The notes beneath the pieces are model-generated. The model made no database searches. It saw only the letters and a program-made list of their open reading frames with translations, and was not told the DNA's origin. A stretch of DNA of 64,000 nucleotides from Alkalihalobacillus pseudalcaliphilus (lineage in GTDB: Bacteria; Bacillota; Bacilli; Bacillales; Bacillaceae_D), in contig LFJO01000006.1 of the NCBI GenBank assembly GCA_001038565.1, positions 405,707 to 469,706 of the forward strand. The letters run 5' to 3'. Shown here one piece after another: positions 1-9,429 of the stretch (position 1 is the first letter of the stretch; each line of letters begins with the position of its first letter). Both the position numbers and the translations under genes were made by a program.

Positions 1-9
1 ATGTTAATT

Positions 10-39
10 TTGACAATATTTTTGCACTAATTTTATTGT
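10..39 (+). promoter_or_regulatory. Possible sigma-A promoter of the TetR gene
   Basis: TTGACA at 10-15 is a perfect -35 hexamer. A weak -10 (TATTGT, 34-39) follows at 18 bases. It lies 45 bases before the TetR start codon. The -10 is poor, so this is tentative. Confidence 0.35.
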
Positions 40-84
40 TTTATTTCATTATTTTAATTACAATATGTGATGAGGTGAACGTCT

Positions 85-684
85 ATGAACGGATTCGAAA
101 AAAGAAAAGAGCTTAAGAAAAAAAATATCATCGAAGCTGCCTTCAGTTTATACATGACTTACGGTATACAGAAAGTTTCTATAAAAGAGATTGCTGATCA
201 AGCAAACGTATCGCAAGTAACGATTTATAACTACTTTGAAAGTAAAGAAAACCTCACACAAATTGTTTTTAAACACTTTGTCGATTTAGCTTGGGAAGAA
301 CAAAAGCAACTCTTAGATATAGATTTACCTTTTAAAGATAAAGTAGAGAAGATTATTTTTACTAAATCTGATTTAACTGAACAAATGACTGAGCCCTTTT
401 TCAGAGATTTTATGCTCGATTATTCAAGTGGCAAAAGTTATGTGGAGAAGTTATATATAGAAGAAGGATTACCTAGGCTAGTCAAGCTATTCCAAGATGG
501 TAAAAAACAAGGTGTTGTGGACGCCTCCATTTCTGATGAAGCGATTTTACTTTATTTGCAAATGTTTAAAGAATTTATGCAAAGAGAGGACATCGCCACA
601 GCCTTGTTACCTATTAGCGAAGACTTTACCAAGCTATTCTTTTATGGTGTTACAGGAGATCATAAAAAAACAACCGACAAGTGA
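85..684 (+). CDS. TetR/AcrR family transcriptional regulator
   Basis: A 199-residue DNA-binding repressor of the TetR type. The N-terminal third (about residues 8-55) has the family helix-turn-helix, with AAFSLYMTYGIQKVSIKEIA followed by VSQVTIYNYFESKENL. The C-terminal part is the usual variable helical ligand and dimer domain. The start is preceded by GAGGTGA at good spacing. The gene converges on an OFA-family transporter and shares a terminator hairpin with it, so it need not regulate that gene. The ligand cannot be told from sequence. Confidence 0.9.
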   Translation: MNGFEKRKELKKKNIIEAAFSLYMTYGIQKVSIKEIADQANVSQVTIYNYFESKENLTQIVFKHFVDLAWEEQKQLLDIDLPFKDKVEKIIFTKSDLTEQMTEPFFRDFMLDYSSGKSYVEKLYIEEGLPRLVKLFQDGKKQGVVDASISDEAILLYLQMFKEFMQREDIATALLPISEDFTKLFFYGVTGDHKKTTDK

Positions 685-700
685 TGACTTGTTGGTTGTT
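669..700. terminator. Bidirectional terminator between TetR and transporter genes
   Basis: AACAACCGACAAG pairs with CTTGTTGGTTGTT around a short loop, with A-rich and T-containing flanks. It overlaps the TetR stop codon and can serve both convergent genes. Confidence 0.75.
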
Positions 701-708
701 CCCAATTC

Positions 709-1965
709 TTATCCGACCATCTGTTTTTGGCTTTCGGCTAATTTCTGTTCGCTTCGTTTAATATCAAATTTTAATAGAATAGAAATAATTAAAGCAACGG
801 TTATTAAAGCGAAGAATACATAAAAGACCGGAATATAACTGCCTGTACGCTCATGAATTTGTGTCACAATAATCGGCCCAAACACGCCTCCCATCGACCA
901 TGTTGTTAATAAATATCCATGAATTGCTCCTAATTGTTTCGTTCCAAACATATCCCCCGCAAAAGCTGGTAGATTGGAGAATCCACCTCCGTAACAGCTC
1001 ACAACTAAGAAAATGAATAATTGGAACAAGATAATATTGGTTGTAAGAGGTAACGTAAAAAAGGCAATCACTTGAATAACAAAGAAAATGACGAACACAT
1101 TCGGACGTCCAATATAATCAGATAATGCCGCCCATCCTAAACGACCTCCGCCATTAAACACGCCCATCACACCAACCATTGTAGCGGCTGCCGCTGCCGA
1201 CAAGCCAACGACCTCCTGTGCCATCGGGGATGCCACAGCAATCATCATGATCCCAGCCGTTGTATTTATAAGCATCATCATCCATAACATCCAGAAACGA
1301 CGTGTTTTGACGGCTTCAAAGGAAGAAAGTTGCTGTAAATCCTTTTTAATAATTTTCTTCCCAGACGCAATATCCTTCTTCATATTAGCCGGCATCCAAC
1401 CCTCTTCTGGAGGTGCAATATAAAGAGCACCAACAACCATTAAGAGGAAATAACAGGCTCCTAACACATAAAACGTATTTTCAACGCCGACTGCCCCCAT
1501 TAAGTAATCAGCAACTGGAGCCGTAATTAAAGCCCCCGAACCAAAACCTAAGACGGCCATTCCTGTCGCCAGCCCCCTCCTATCAGGGAACCATTTTACT
1601 AGAGTTGATACAGGTGAAATATAACCAATACCTAGACCTAACCCACTCGCAACGCCATACATAGCTAAAAATAGTGGTAATGAATCAATCATGACCGCAA
1701 AACCTGAACCAGCTTGTCCAATCCCAAATAAAACAGCGGCTACTAAGGCCGACTTCCGTGGTCCACTTTTTTCAACAAACTTTCCAAAAAAAGCAGCTGA
1801 CGTCCCAGCAAGGCCCATCATAATTGTAAAAGCTATCGTGATTTCAGACGTACTCCAACCAATATACTCACTAACTGGATTTGTATAAACACTATAAGCA
1901 TAGGCACCACCAATGGAAAGGTGAATGGAAATAGCCGCTAGTGCAATAAGCCATCTGTTCTTCAT
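709..1965 (-). CDS. OFA-family major facilitator transporter
   Basis: A 12-helix MFS protein of about 418 residues resembling the oxalate/formate antiporter (OFA) group. It begins MKNRWLIALAAISIHLSIGG and has the typical early segment AYAYSVYTNPV. The motif GPRKSALVAA between helices 2 and 3 fits the MFS loop signature. I place the start at 1965 because AAAGGAGG precedes that ATG; a longer reading frame to 2013 has no such site. The substrate is probably a small organic anion, but this is family inference only. Confidence 0.85.
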   Translation of the reverse strand: MKNRWLIALAAISIHLSIGGAYAYSVYTNPVSEYIGWSTSEITIAFTIMMGLAGTSAAFFGKFVEKSGPRKSALVAAVLFGIGQAGSGFAVMIDSLPLFLAMYGVASGLGLGIGYISPVSTLVKWFPDRRGLATGMAVLGFGSGALITAPVADYLMGAVGVENTFYVLGACYFLLMVVGALYIAPPEEGWMPANMKKDIASGKKIIKKDLQQLSSFEAVKTRRFWMLWMMMLINTTAGIMMIAVASPMAQEVVGLSAAAAATMVGVMGVFNGGGRLGWAALSDYIGRPNVFVIFFVIQVIAFFTLPLTTNIILFQLFIFLVVSCYGGGFSNLPAFAGDMFGTKQLGAIHGYLLTTWSMGGVFGPIIVTQIHERTGSYIPVFYVFFALITVALIISILLKFDIKRSEQKLAESQKQMVG

Positions 1966-2395
1966 CAAGTATTTCCTCCTTTTCGCTATCCAATTAAATA
2001 GGAAAACTTTCACCCTCGCAATGAAAGCCCTTACATAAGGAGTATAAGAGAGTTCACTAAATAATGCAATAATTTATTCTTTTATATAAGTTTAGAATAC
2101 TTCGATTCTAAGTAATTACCTTATTCTATTAACTCATTATCGATTTTATAGAAACAAAGCATATAATGGTATTTTATTCATATTTTTATAAGCTTAGTTA
2201 CATTGAGATTTACTATAAAAATTCTTCTAATAGTAAAGTATTCATTTTTTTTACTAATCAAAAAGCACTATTTATGATAATAGATATCCCCTTTTATTCC
2301 CTTAAATGTTAATATAGATATAACTTCTACAATAAAACTCTACTAATTAAGTAATAGGATAATTTTATAAATTAATTACTAAAATGGAGGTCAAT
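1966..2395. other. Divergent AT-rich intergenic region, no gene
   Basis: About 430 very AT-rich bases separate the leftward transporter from the rightward RRNPP-type regulator. No ORF with a ribosome binding site and no strong hairpin was seen. It presumably holds the two divergent promoters. Confidence 0.5.
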
Positions 2396-3274
2396 ATGGT
2401 CAAGGATCTAGGCAAAAAGCTAAACATTATTAGAAAGCATTTACACCTGACAAAAGAAGAGCTCGCTCAAGGTATTTGCCCTCCATCAATTATAAGTTTG
2501 CTTGAAAAGAGCAACTTATTTCGCTTAGACCCTGTCATTATTGAACCACTTTGTCAAAGACTCGGGATAGACTCTGCATTTCTAAATAAAGATATCTCAT
2601 TTTTCAGACAAATGGAAGAAGTCAATCAAGTTTGTGAGCGGATTTCTTATTTCGTTCAAGAACGCCGTTATCAAGAAGCCTATGATTGTGTTTTAGCCGT
2701 TGAAAATAAACCTATGTATCAAGAACGTACTCATATTCAAAAATTCATGCTCTGGCGTAAAGCCATTAGTATTAACTATCTATTTAAAGACCAATTAGCA
2801 GCGTTAGAACTTCTTGACCTTGCGTTAGAAAAGTCAGATACTACTAGTCGGAATTTCTCGATTTTAGACATGAATATATTAAATAGTAAAGCGATTATTT
2901 TGAATGAGCTTGGGGATGTGCAATTATCTTATAATCTTTCGCAAAAGGTGATTTTTTTCATTCATGAAATTCCTTATCAAATCCATAAAGAGACATGTAT
3001 TAAAATTTACTATAACTCTTCTAGAATCGCCTTTAAGGCCGGAGAAATGGAGGAAGGGTTAAGGCTTTGTCAGCTTGGTATTGACCTTTGTAGAAGAGAA
3101 AAAATAAGCTACTTATTAGGTTATCTATTTTTTCAAAAAGCTGAATGCTTAAAGTATGTCGACCCTACAAATAAGCCCAACTATGAGCGTTATTACTTAA
3201 AGGCCATTCAATTATTTGAGAAAGAAAATAACTATCAGACAGTCGATCGAATTCGTGAGAAAATGGAAGCTTAG
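2396..3274 (+). CDS. XRE-type HTH regulator with TPR-like domain (RRNPP-like)
   Basis: A regulator of about 292 residues. The first 60 residues form an XRE-type helix-turn-helix (LGKKLNIIRKHLHLTKEELA, then CPPSIISLLEKS). The rest is all-helical, with degenerate tetratricopeptide-like units such as LEKSDTTSRNFSILDMNILN and SYLLGYLFFQKAECLKYV. This is the architecture of PlcR/NprR/Rgg peptide-sensing regulators. GGAGGT at 2387-2392 fixes the start at 2396 rather than the upstream ATG at 2384. No short secreted-peptide gene was found next to it, so its signal, if any, is unknown. Confidence 0.75.
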   Translation: MVKDLGKKLNIIRKHLHLTKEELAQGICPPSIISLLEKSNLFRLDPVIIEPLCQRLGIDSAFLNKDISFFRQMEEVNQVCERISYFVQERRYQEAYDCVLAVENKPMYQERTHIQKFMLWRKAISINYLFKDQLAALELLDLALEKSDTTSRNFSILDMNILNSKAIILNELGDVQLSYNLSQKVIFFIHEIPYQIHKETCIKIYYNSSRIAFKAGEMEEGLRLCQLGIDLCRREKISYLLGYLFFQKAECLKYVDPTNKPNYERYYLKAIQLFEKENNYQTVDRIREKMEA

Positions 3275-3313
3275 AGGTAGACTATCGACCGAAAAACATT
3301 TAAAAGAGCTGCT

Positions 3314-3355
3314 CCCTAAAGTTACATGTCTAAAACTTTAGGGTTTATTTTATTT
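3314..3355 (+). terminator. Terminator of the RRNPP-like gene
   Basis: CCCTAAAGTT (3314-3323) pairs with AACTTTAGGG (3334-3343) and is followed by a T-rich run. Confidence 0.8.
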
Positions 3356-3368
3356 CGGTGACTTACAC

Positions 3369-3887
3369 CTAATTCTCTTGCTCCATTGCTATAGCTTTTG
3401 TTTGCTGAACTGTTCCACTAGGATGATGAGGGGGTGCATAAATGGAATACAATTTCAAAGGAATTTGACCAGTGTTTGTCACATTATGCCATTTACCTGC
3501 TGGTACAAAAATGGCAAATCCCTCTCCTATATGTTGAGCATAAGTTAACTGATCAGCTCGGTCACCCATTTGTACAACTCCTTGCCCTTGCTCTATTCTT
3601 AGAAATTGCTCTGTATCTGGGTGCAATTCTAGTCCAATATCATCTCCAACTGGTATACTCATCAGCGTGGCCTGTAAATGTTGTCCCGTCCAAATGGAGG
3701 TTCTATACGTATTATTTTGTTTTGTCGCTTGATTTATATTTATGACATAAGGGTTCGGACCAAAATCTGTAGTCCTCCTTGATACGTATGCATTTCTGTT
3801 TGATCCATTTAACAAAAGGTGTGGCTGATTATAATTAGTACTTTTTTGAAACCAATAAGGGTTGTAATAATAGTAATTATTGTACAT
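3369..3887 (-). CDS. Cupin-domain protein with Tyr/Asn-rich N-terminus
   Basis: A single-domain cupin of about 172 residues. The N-terminus (MYNNYYYYNPYWFQ) is rich in Tyr and Asn, as in some spore-coat-associated Bacillus proteins. The cupin fold covers about residues 60-155, with G-x5-H-x-H-like metal-site remnants in IGLELHPDTEQFLRIEQGQG and FVPAGKWHNVTNTG. GGAGG fixes the start at 3887. It lies downstream of the alkaline phosphatase gene on the same strand. The substrate is unknown, and a spore-coat role is only inferred from the N-terminal composition. Confidence 0.75.
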   Translation of the reverse strand: MYNNYYYYNPYWFQKSTNYNQPHLLLNGSNRNAYVSRRTTDFGPNPYVININQATKQNNTYRTSIWTGQHLQATLMSIPVGDDIGLELHPDTEQFLRIEQGQGVVQMGDRADQLTYAQHIGEGFAIFVPAGKWHNVTNTGQIPLKLYSIYAPPHHPSGTVQQTKAIAMEQEN

Positions 3888-3907
3888 ACTTTTCCTCCAT
3901 AACGAAA

Positions 3908-3937
3908 CCGTTGAGTGATTAAGTTTCACATCAACGG
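3908..3937. other. Inverted repeat between phosphatase and cupin genes
   Basis: CCGTTGA and TCAACGG face each other around about 16 bases. No good T-tract follows in the direction of transcription, so it is not called a terminator. It may be a leader hairpin of the cupin mRNA. Confidence 0.3.
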
Positions 3938-3986
3938 CTATTTTTTACTATACTATGCTCATTCAGTCGTTATAGGTGCCTGTCAT

Positions 3987-5402
3987 CTACTCATTAGTTT
4001 CTTCGCCTAAATCTAAGCCCATAGCCGTAGCTATTCTTTTAGGTATATCTGTATTATCTAAAACTCCGTGAAATAATTCTGATTGAGGACCATATGCATA
4101 AAGCGGGACATCTACTCCTGTATGTGCATTCGTCGACCAGCCTACATACGCATATTGACTAATGAGTTGGTTAATGTGTATACCCAATCCCTCATCATCA
4201 ACCTGTGCAAATTGTTGCTCTTCCTCTTCGGTAATCTCAATATGAGCCCATTCCTGCATAACTTCTTTTATATTACTTCTGTCTTCATTAACTTGCTGGG
4301 CTATATAAGAACCAGTTGCCTTTACATCATGTAAGATGTCTACCTTTGCTAAATATTCATCGTAACCACCAACAGTCATCCCACCAGTTTCGTGGTCACC
4401 TGCCATGACAATTAATGTATTACCATCTTGCTTAGCAAAATCTAATGCGACTTGAACAGCTTCTTCAAATGCGGCTGTATCCGTCATTGCCCATACCGCA
4501 TCATGTGCATGGCCAGCCCAATCGATTTGACTACCTTCCACCATCAAGAAAAAGCCTTCATCTTTTTTGGATAGATATTGTAGAGATGCTTGTGTCATCT
4601 CTGCTAAACTAGGTTCTTTTTCCTTATCTCTATCCAATTCTGGTGCCATAGCTTCTTCAGCAAATAATCCTAAAAGCTGACTATGCCCTCCGTCTAGTGA
4701 TAATAAGTTATCTCTATCTTCTATAAAATGATACCCACTCATCATCGCTTCTTCAATAAGATGTGTTTCTTCTTGATTTCCACCTTCTGATTTTGGTAGA
4801 AAGTTATTTTTTCCTCCCCCTAAAATGACATCTACTTTATGCACTAATTGTTTCGCGATTTCTGCTTCACTTCCTCTGGACTCAACATGAGCTGCAAATA
4901 CGGCTGGAGTAGCATGAGTAATCGTCGAAGTAGCGACTAATCCAGTTGCTTTCCCTACTTCCTTTGCAGCTTCTAGTATTGTTTTTACCTCCTTGCCATC
5001 AGGCGTTACACTAATCATGCCATTATTGGTTTTCTTTCCAGTTGCCATTGCTGTACCAGCTGCGGCTGAATCTGTTACGTAATTATCTTCTGAAAGAGTT
5101 TTCATCATACCTACGAGGATAGCGTCAAAAACCGTTTCTTCACCTTTAAAATTCCGATAGTTCGTTGCATAGCCAGTGGAGAATCCATCAGGTATCATAA
5201 AAATCACGTTTTTGACTGGTTCATGGTTTTTATCTACAGTATCTCTTTGAGCGGCTGTGTTCCGCTCTTCACCTGTTGTTTCTTTTGAGGCTGATAAAGT
5301 TGAGTTAGAGATTGCACCCGTCTGTGGGATTATTAAGAATCCTGCAACTGCCATGACGACCATACAAGTTAAGGCTACTATCCATCCTTTAGATAATTTC
5401 AT
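3987..5402 (-). CDS. Exported alkaline phosphatase
   Basis: A secreted phosphomonoesterase of about 471 residues that releases phosphate outside the membrane. An N-terminal membrane/signal segment (WIVALTCMVVMAVAGFLII) is followed by the PhoA-type fold. Visible motifs are VIFMIPDGFS (metal Asp), TDSAAAGTAMATG (nucleophilic Ser after Asp), HVESRGSEAEIA, EGSQIDWAGHAHD, VMAGDHETGG and NAHTGVDVPLYAYG (metal His). AGGAGG before the ATG at 5402 fixes the start. A Pho-box-like array lies just upstream, suggesting phosphate-starvation induction. The length and all catalytic motifs look intact. Confidence 0.93.
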   Translation of the reverse strand: MKLSKGWIVALTCMVVMAVAGFLIIPQTGAISNSTLSASKETTGEERNTAAQRDTVDKNHEPVKNVIFMIPDGFSTGYATNYRNFKGEETVFDAILVGMMKTLSEDNYVTDSAAAGTAMATGKKTNNGMISVTPDGKEVKTILEAAKEVGKATGLVATSTITHATPAVFAAHVESRGSEAEIAKQLVHKVDVILGGGKNNFLPKSEGGNQEETHLIEEAMMSGYHFIEDRDNLLSLDGGHSQLLGLFAEEAMAPELDRDKEKEPSLAEMTQASLQYLSKKDEGFFLMVEGSQIDWAGHAHDAVWAMTDTAAFEEAVQVALDFAKQDGNTLIVMAGDHETGGMTVGGYDEYLAKVDILHDVKATGSYIAQQVNEDRSNIKEVMQEWAHIEITEEEEQQFAQVDDEGLGIHINQLISQYAYVGWSTNAHTGVDVPLYAYGPQSELFHGVLDNTDIPKRIATAMGLDLGEETNE

Positions 5403-5455
5403 TCTCTTCCTCCTATGTGAGTTAGTATCTTTCACTGATAAGTGTAGCTTGTAAC

Positions 5456-5505
5456 TATTAATCTAATATAAAGCTTAAGTAAAATTAACGTTTTGACTAA
5501 GTTAA
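5456..5505 (-). promoter_or_regulatory. Pho-box-like PhoP binding region
   Basis: Read on the minus strand, TTAACT, AAAACG, TTTACT, TTTATA and TTAATA follow each other at an 11-base period (six bases plus five). This is the layout of Bacillus PhoP sites, whose consensus is TT(A/T/C)ACA. It ends about 54 bases before the phosphatase start codon, with TACACT as a possible -10. Individual hexamers are degenerate. Confidence 0.4.
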
Positions 5506-5506
5506 C

Positions 5507-5840
5507 TTTTATGTTTGAAAGTGTACTTAGGAGCGATAGTCTGTGCCTTGAAGTTAGCAATTAAAAAATCGCCACTACTTTTATCTTTGTTGGTGTTGGA
5601 GAGGCATTCGGCTTCGCCATGGACGTTTTGTATAAAAGTTCAATCTCATTTTCAAGATAATTTGACGTGTCGGTCTTTGTTTTTGGTCCAAAAACACTTG
5701 GATGCTGGATACTAATCCTGATGAATAACTACACTCTCTTTTCTCTCTTTTTTGGTCGTGGCTGATTGTGCGGTGCGCTGCTTCTTTTAGGGCAAGCCCG
5801 TGCGGGCAACATCCAAAAAGCGGCGGGTCTACGGAATAAT
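5507..5840 (+). repeat. Mosaic intergenic repeat, copy 1 (modules A and B)
   Basis: It starts with TTTTATGTTTGAAAGT. Module A (to about 5645) shares GGAGCGATAG, GAAGTTAGC and ATCGCCACTACTTTTATC with copies at 11.3, 40.6 and 51.2 kb, and ends at TTTTGTATAAAAGTT. Module B follows, with TCGGTCTTTGTTTTTGGTCC, ACTAATCCTGATG and GGCTGATTGTGCGGTGCG shared with the 28.7, 46.3 and 62.1 kb copies. A GCCCGTGCGGGC hairpin near 5800 replaces the GAGCTC-type hairpin of the other copies. Reading frames here are repeat shadows, not genes. Confidence 0.85.
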
Positions 5841-5861
5841 ACGAGCGGAAAAGATAAAGGC

Positions 5862-5952
5862 AAATTATTTGAATGCCCCGACTTTTACTTCTTTGCCTGG
5901 AGCAGCTTGGTATCATCCACTTCTTAATCAGGTAAACGTGCCACCAAAGTAG
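5862..5952 (+). pseudogene. Possible 3' remnant of an unidentified gene
   Basis: After the repeat, one frame reads NAPTFTSLPGAAWYHPLLNQ and ends in TAG at 5950-5952. It looks protein-like but has no start or ribosome site, because the repeat replaces whatever came before. It may be the tail of a gene broken by repeat insertion, or chance. The rest of 5953-6008 shows nothing. Confidence 0.2.
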
Positions 5953-6008
5953 GATTTCGACCATATTCACGAGTATTATAGTACTTTATTCATGAGCTTA
6001 TTCTTGAA

Positions 6009-6419
6009 GTGGAGATTGAGGAAATAGGAATTAATACGGATGAAGAATTTGGTCAATTTAACGAGGCGTTATTAGAGGATGATTTTGATTTTGAAGCTGC
6101 AGTAGAAAACTTAGATATAGCTAAAATGAATGACGACGAAAAAGATAATTTTCTTAACATTATCCAGGAAGTAGCCGTTACTTCTGGAGCTGAAGATGTT
6201 GAACTATTAGAGCAGTCACTAATAAATTTATTTGATAGCTCTTCTGATACATTTAATGATATTGAAGCTGCTCAAGATGAATTGTTGGAAAACTATATTG
6301 AGAAAATAGAATCAGAAGAAAATGTTGTATTTTCAACAATTAACAAACTTATCTTTGGTGAGGATAAAGTCTATGCGTCTAAAGAAAAAAAGGGGAAACT
6401 CTGGATAAGTAAGGCTTAA
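6009..6419 (+). CDS. Hypothetical acidic protein, probably a 3' gene fragment
   Basis: A highly acidic frame of about 136 residues, beginning at a GTG with no convincing ribosome binding site. The frame stays open back to a TAG at 5979, so the start is uncertain. The body is helical and charged (ALLEDDFDFEAAVENLDIAK) and ends in a basic tail (ASKEKKGKLWISKA). It sits just after a mosaic repeat and a possible gene remnant, so it may be the surviving 3' end of a larger gene. A good terminator follows at 6498. I do not recognise the family. Confidence 0.45.
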   Translation: MEIEEIGINTDEEFGQFNEALLEDDFDFEAAVENLDIAKMNDDEKDNFLNIIQEVAVTSGAEDVELLEQSLINLFDSSSDTFNDIEAAQDELLENYIEKIESEENVVFSTINKLIFGEDKVYASKEKKGKLWISKA

Positions 6420-6497
6420 GTAGCGTTTGAAGTATTGAAGTTTCAAAAAAAGTCATAGTAGAATATTTTGGAGCAAACAAAATATTCTGAGGAAATT

Positions 6498-6522
6498 AAG
6501 AAGGAGCATGGCTCCTTCTTTT
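6498..6522 (+). terminator. Rho-independent terminator
   Basis: AAGAAGGAGC, ATG loop, GCTCCTTCTT, then TT: a perfect 10-bp stem ending the acidic hypothetical gene. Confidence 0.8.
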
Positions 6523-6637
6523 GAATTACGGATCAAGTTCCTAGAAATATGAATTGAAATAAAACAAGAATATTCAGTTGATTTTATTTATAAAAAAAGT
6601 AGGTGATAAGCCTTTTTTTATAAAGAGGGGGGATTAA

Positions 6638-6853
6638 ATGACAGCAGTTGAAGAAATTCATGTGAGATTTCTGAAATTAAAGAAATTGGAGGGAGAAAGT
6701 TCAGCAGACTCAATCTTAGAAGTAATGAAGAAACTTGATGAGACAGAGGAATTCTTTTTGAAACTCTCATGGTATTTCCAAGAACCGGACGAATCTTCAT
6801 TTCAAGTGTATTGGTTATACAAACATTTTAATGATGAGGACCGTACTTTTTGA
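6638..6853 (+). CDS. Small hypothetical protein (71 aa)
   Basis: A small, soluble, charged protein (MTAVEEIHVRFLKLKKLEGE at the start). AGAGGGGGG lies at good spacing before the ATG, supporting real translation. It is probably mostly helical, with no membrane segment or known motif. Its neighbours (an acidic hypothetical gene upstream, a convergent chemoreceptor downstream) give no clue. 6854-7080 holds no gene. Confidence 0.55.
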   Translation: MTAVEEIHVRFLKLKKLEGESSADSILEVMKKLDETEEFFLKLSWYFQEPDESSFQVYWLYKHFNDEDRTF

Positions 6854-7085
6854 TTTGATTGAACTTCATGTACTCGACGGCATGCTAGCACACACAATCA
6901 AACTGAGGAGTCAGACTAAAGATTAAAAAAGATAATCCTGTATAATGATTTTGTTGTTATGAGTTGAGAATGTATGCCTTAAGAAGGGTCTATGATCTTT
7001 TTTATGTATCAATTTTCGTGCTCTCGCCCTCTCGCTTAGCTTGAGTAACGGTTTTATTATACGATTTCCTTTTTCACAAAAAAAA

Positions 7086-7111
7086 GATACCAATCTCTTG
7101 AGATCGGTACC
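7086..7111 (-). terminator. Terminator of the chemoreceptor gene
   Basis: On the minus strand GGTACCGATCTC pairs with GAGATTGGTATC (two G-U pairs) and runs into a T-tract. It lies just past the chemoreceptor stop codon. Confidence 0.8.
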
Positions 7112-7121
7112 TCATTTTGAA

Positions 7122-9182
7122 CTAAACACGAAATTTATCAACGGATTGTGTTAGTTCTTGGGCTAATTCACTTAAATTTTGAGCAGATGAGGATATATCC
7201 TCAACCGTAGCTAATTGTTCTTCAGACGCTGCAGCAACCTCTTGGGTGCTTGCTGTTGCTTGTTTGGTTATTTGAGAGATTTCAGTCATGGTTGCCGTTA
7301 CTTCCTCCGCACCAGCAGACATTTGCTCAGCTGTGGCTGACACACTACTAATGCGTTCACTCAATTGGTGCGTCATTTCTACGATTTCAGCAAAGACTAC
7401 TTTGGTCTCATCAGCAACATCAACACCTTCACGTACTTCTCCTAATACAGTACTCATTGACTCTCTAGTATGGTTCATTTCCACATGTATTTCTGTAATA
7501 ATGGATTCTATTTCTTTAGAAGCTAATTGAGATTCCTCCGCAAGCTTTCTCACTTCATTCGCAACAACTGCAAAGCCTTTTCCATGTTCACCAGCACGTG
7601 CTGCCTCAATGGCTGCATTTAGTGATAAAAGGTTGGTCTGATCGGCTATTGAGGTGATGGTATTTAAGATTCCTTCAATATTTTTGGAGCGCTCCATAAG
7701 TTTACCCGTCACTTCATTGGTTTCTAATACAGCTTCATGAATTTTATTCATTTGTACAATTGTGTTGTCTACGTTGCTTCTGCCGCTATTTGCCTTTGCG
7801 AGTGTTGATTCAGAAATGCCATGTACAACCGTTGTAGACTCAGCGACTTCAGAAATCCCCTGTGCCACCTCTTGAACGGAACTGACACTTTCATTTAACA
7901 TCTCCACTTGCTCATAGGCACCTTCTGCGACTTTTTGAATTAATTTTGTTATCTCTTCTGTTGATTGATTAGATTGAAGCGAACTACTTGCTAACTGCTG
8001 AGATGTCGCCGCCGTATTACTAGCACTTGATTTCACTTGCTCAATTAACCTTAATAATTGATTTTTCATCTCGTTCATACTTTGTGTAAGCTCGCCAACT
8101 TCATCTTTTGAACGAATCTGTAAATCTTTTTGAGTTAAATCTCCAGCAGCAATCAATTTGACATAAGATGTAGCTTTTTTTAATGGCATACTTACACTAG
8201 AAGCGATAAAGTAAGCAATGATTATAATAAGAACAACCGAAGTAATTAATATAAAGATAGCCGAGTCTCGAATGACATCTGCTGCCCCTAATACACTTTC
8301 TAATGGTGTAAATAAAAAAACTCCAAAATTCAAAGCACTAAGAGGAGCGTATGTAACTAAGTTCTGCTCTCCTCCGACATCCACCCTTCTCATTCCAGCT
8401 TCTGTTTTCCCTATTTCAAATACTTCCATTAACTCATCAGACGCATCCAAATAGGTTGTAAAAGTCCCGACTAATTGGTCATCAGAATGATACTGAATGA
8501 CATTCCACCTATCCACTAACACGGGGTATGCCCCAAGCTCTAACATGTTTTCAGATTCAAAATACTGACTAATAAGCTCTTGGAAATTTAATGTTGCTGA
8601 AACAACACCGACAATTTCATTCTCATCATTACGAACAGGAGCCGCAACAGCCATAATACGCTCTCCCGTTGTCATTGATTCGAGAATATTGGATATGGAT
8701 GAAACACCTTCACGTGCCATCCGAAAATATTGCCGCTCCGATATATCCAATCGACCAATTTGCTCTGGATCCGTATGTGCTTGGGCAATTCCATCACGGT
8801 CACTAAATACGACCGATTCATAAACATCATCTATATTTAATAAATGTGTTAAAGCTTGATTTTGCTCTTCTTGATTTCCCGCATGGAACTGATGCGAATG
8901 AGCTAACACTCGTACAGCTTCTAATCGTTTCGAAAGCCATTCCTCCATTCCCATTACGATATTATCAGTCTGAACAGACATCCATTCCTGCTCTGTTGCG
9001 ATCACCTCTTGGCTACTTCTGTCATACATAACATAAGATGCAATTAGTAGAGGCAGAATGCCAATCAACAAAAAGTAAAGCATAAATTTATGACGTATCG
9101 ATTTGACTCTTGGTAACTTCGCTTTTTGTTTTCTTGCTTTTATATCTTTATTCTTCTTTTTCACCCTAATAAGTTTCTTCAT
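7122..9182 (-). CDS. Methyl-accepting chemotaxis protein with extracellular Cache-type sensor
   Basis: A 686-residue membrane chemoreceptor that passes ligand signals to CheA/CheW. A very basic N-terminus precedes helix 1 ([20 protein letters not shown], about 33-52). A Cache-like sensor follows (about 55-300, with [20 protein letters not shown]), then helix 2 (about 310-330), a HAMP linker and the MCP signalling domain. The conserved hairpin tip [20 protein letters not shown] is intact. GGAGAGGAAG precedes the ATG. The ligand is unknown. The gene stands alone, divergent from a polysaccharide deacetylase. Confidence 0.92.
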   Translation of the reverse strand: MKKLIRVKKKNKDIKARKQKAKLPRVKSIRHKFMLYFLLIGILPLLIASYVMYDRSSQEVIATEQEWMSVQTDNIVMGMEEWLSKRLEAVRVLAHSHQFHAGNQEEQNQALTHLLNIDDVYESVVFSDRDGIAQAHTDPEQIGRLDISERQYFRMAREGVSSISNILESMTTGERIMAVAAPVRNDENEIVGVVSATLNFQELISQYFESENMLELGAYPVLVDRWNVIQYHSDDQLVGTFTTYLDASDELMEVFEIGKTEAGMRRVDVGGEQNLVTYAPLSALNFGVFLFTPLESVLGAADVIRDSAIFILITSVVLIIIIAYFIASSVSMPLKKATSYVKLIAAGDLTQKDLQIRSKDEVGELTQSMNEMKNQLLRLIEQVKSSASNTAATSQQLASSSLQSNQSTEEITKLIQKVAEGAYEQVEMLNESVSSVQEVAQGISEVAESTTVVHGISESTLAKANSGRSNVDNTIVQMNKIHEAVLETNEVTGKLMERSKNIEGILNTITSIADQTNLLSLNAAIEAARAGEHGKGFAVVANEVRKLAEESQLASKEIESIITEIHVEMNHTRESMSTVLGEVREGVDVADETKVVFAEIVEMTHQLSERISSVSATAEQMSAGAEEVTATMTEISQITKQATASTQEVAAASEEQLATVEDISSSAQNLSELAQELTQSVDKFRV

Positions 9183-9429
9183 GGCTTCCTCTCCAATGAC
9201 AAAATTTATATTTTATTCAGATTTTTCATTACCTTAGTATTTATTTATATCGGCAGAAAACTATGAATATTTTACTACTTTTTTTAAAAAAACTCAATAA
9301 ATAATAGGTAATTAGAATGATTATATTCATTTCCATCTTAAGGACATATGAATTTATTGGATACAGACGAATAATTATGCTGATTTATCTAAAAAATAAC
9401 TTTGAACTTTTGAAAAAGGAGCTGAAGAA

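Noticed and set aside
5581-5970. Minus-strand reading frame of 129 codons
   Set aside because: It lies across mosaic repeat modules A and B, has no ribosome binding site, and the same DNA in other copies does not keep the frame.
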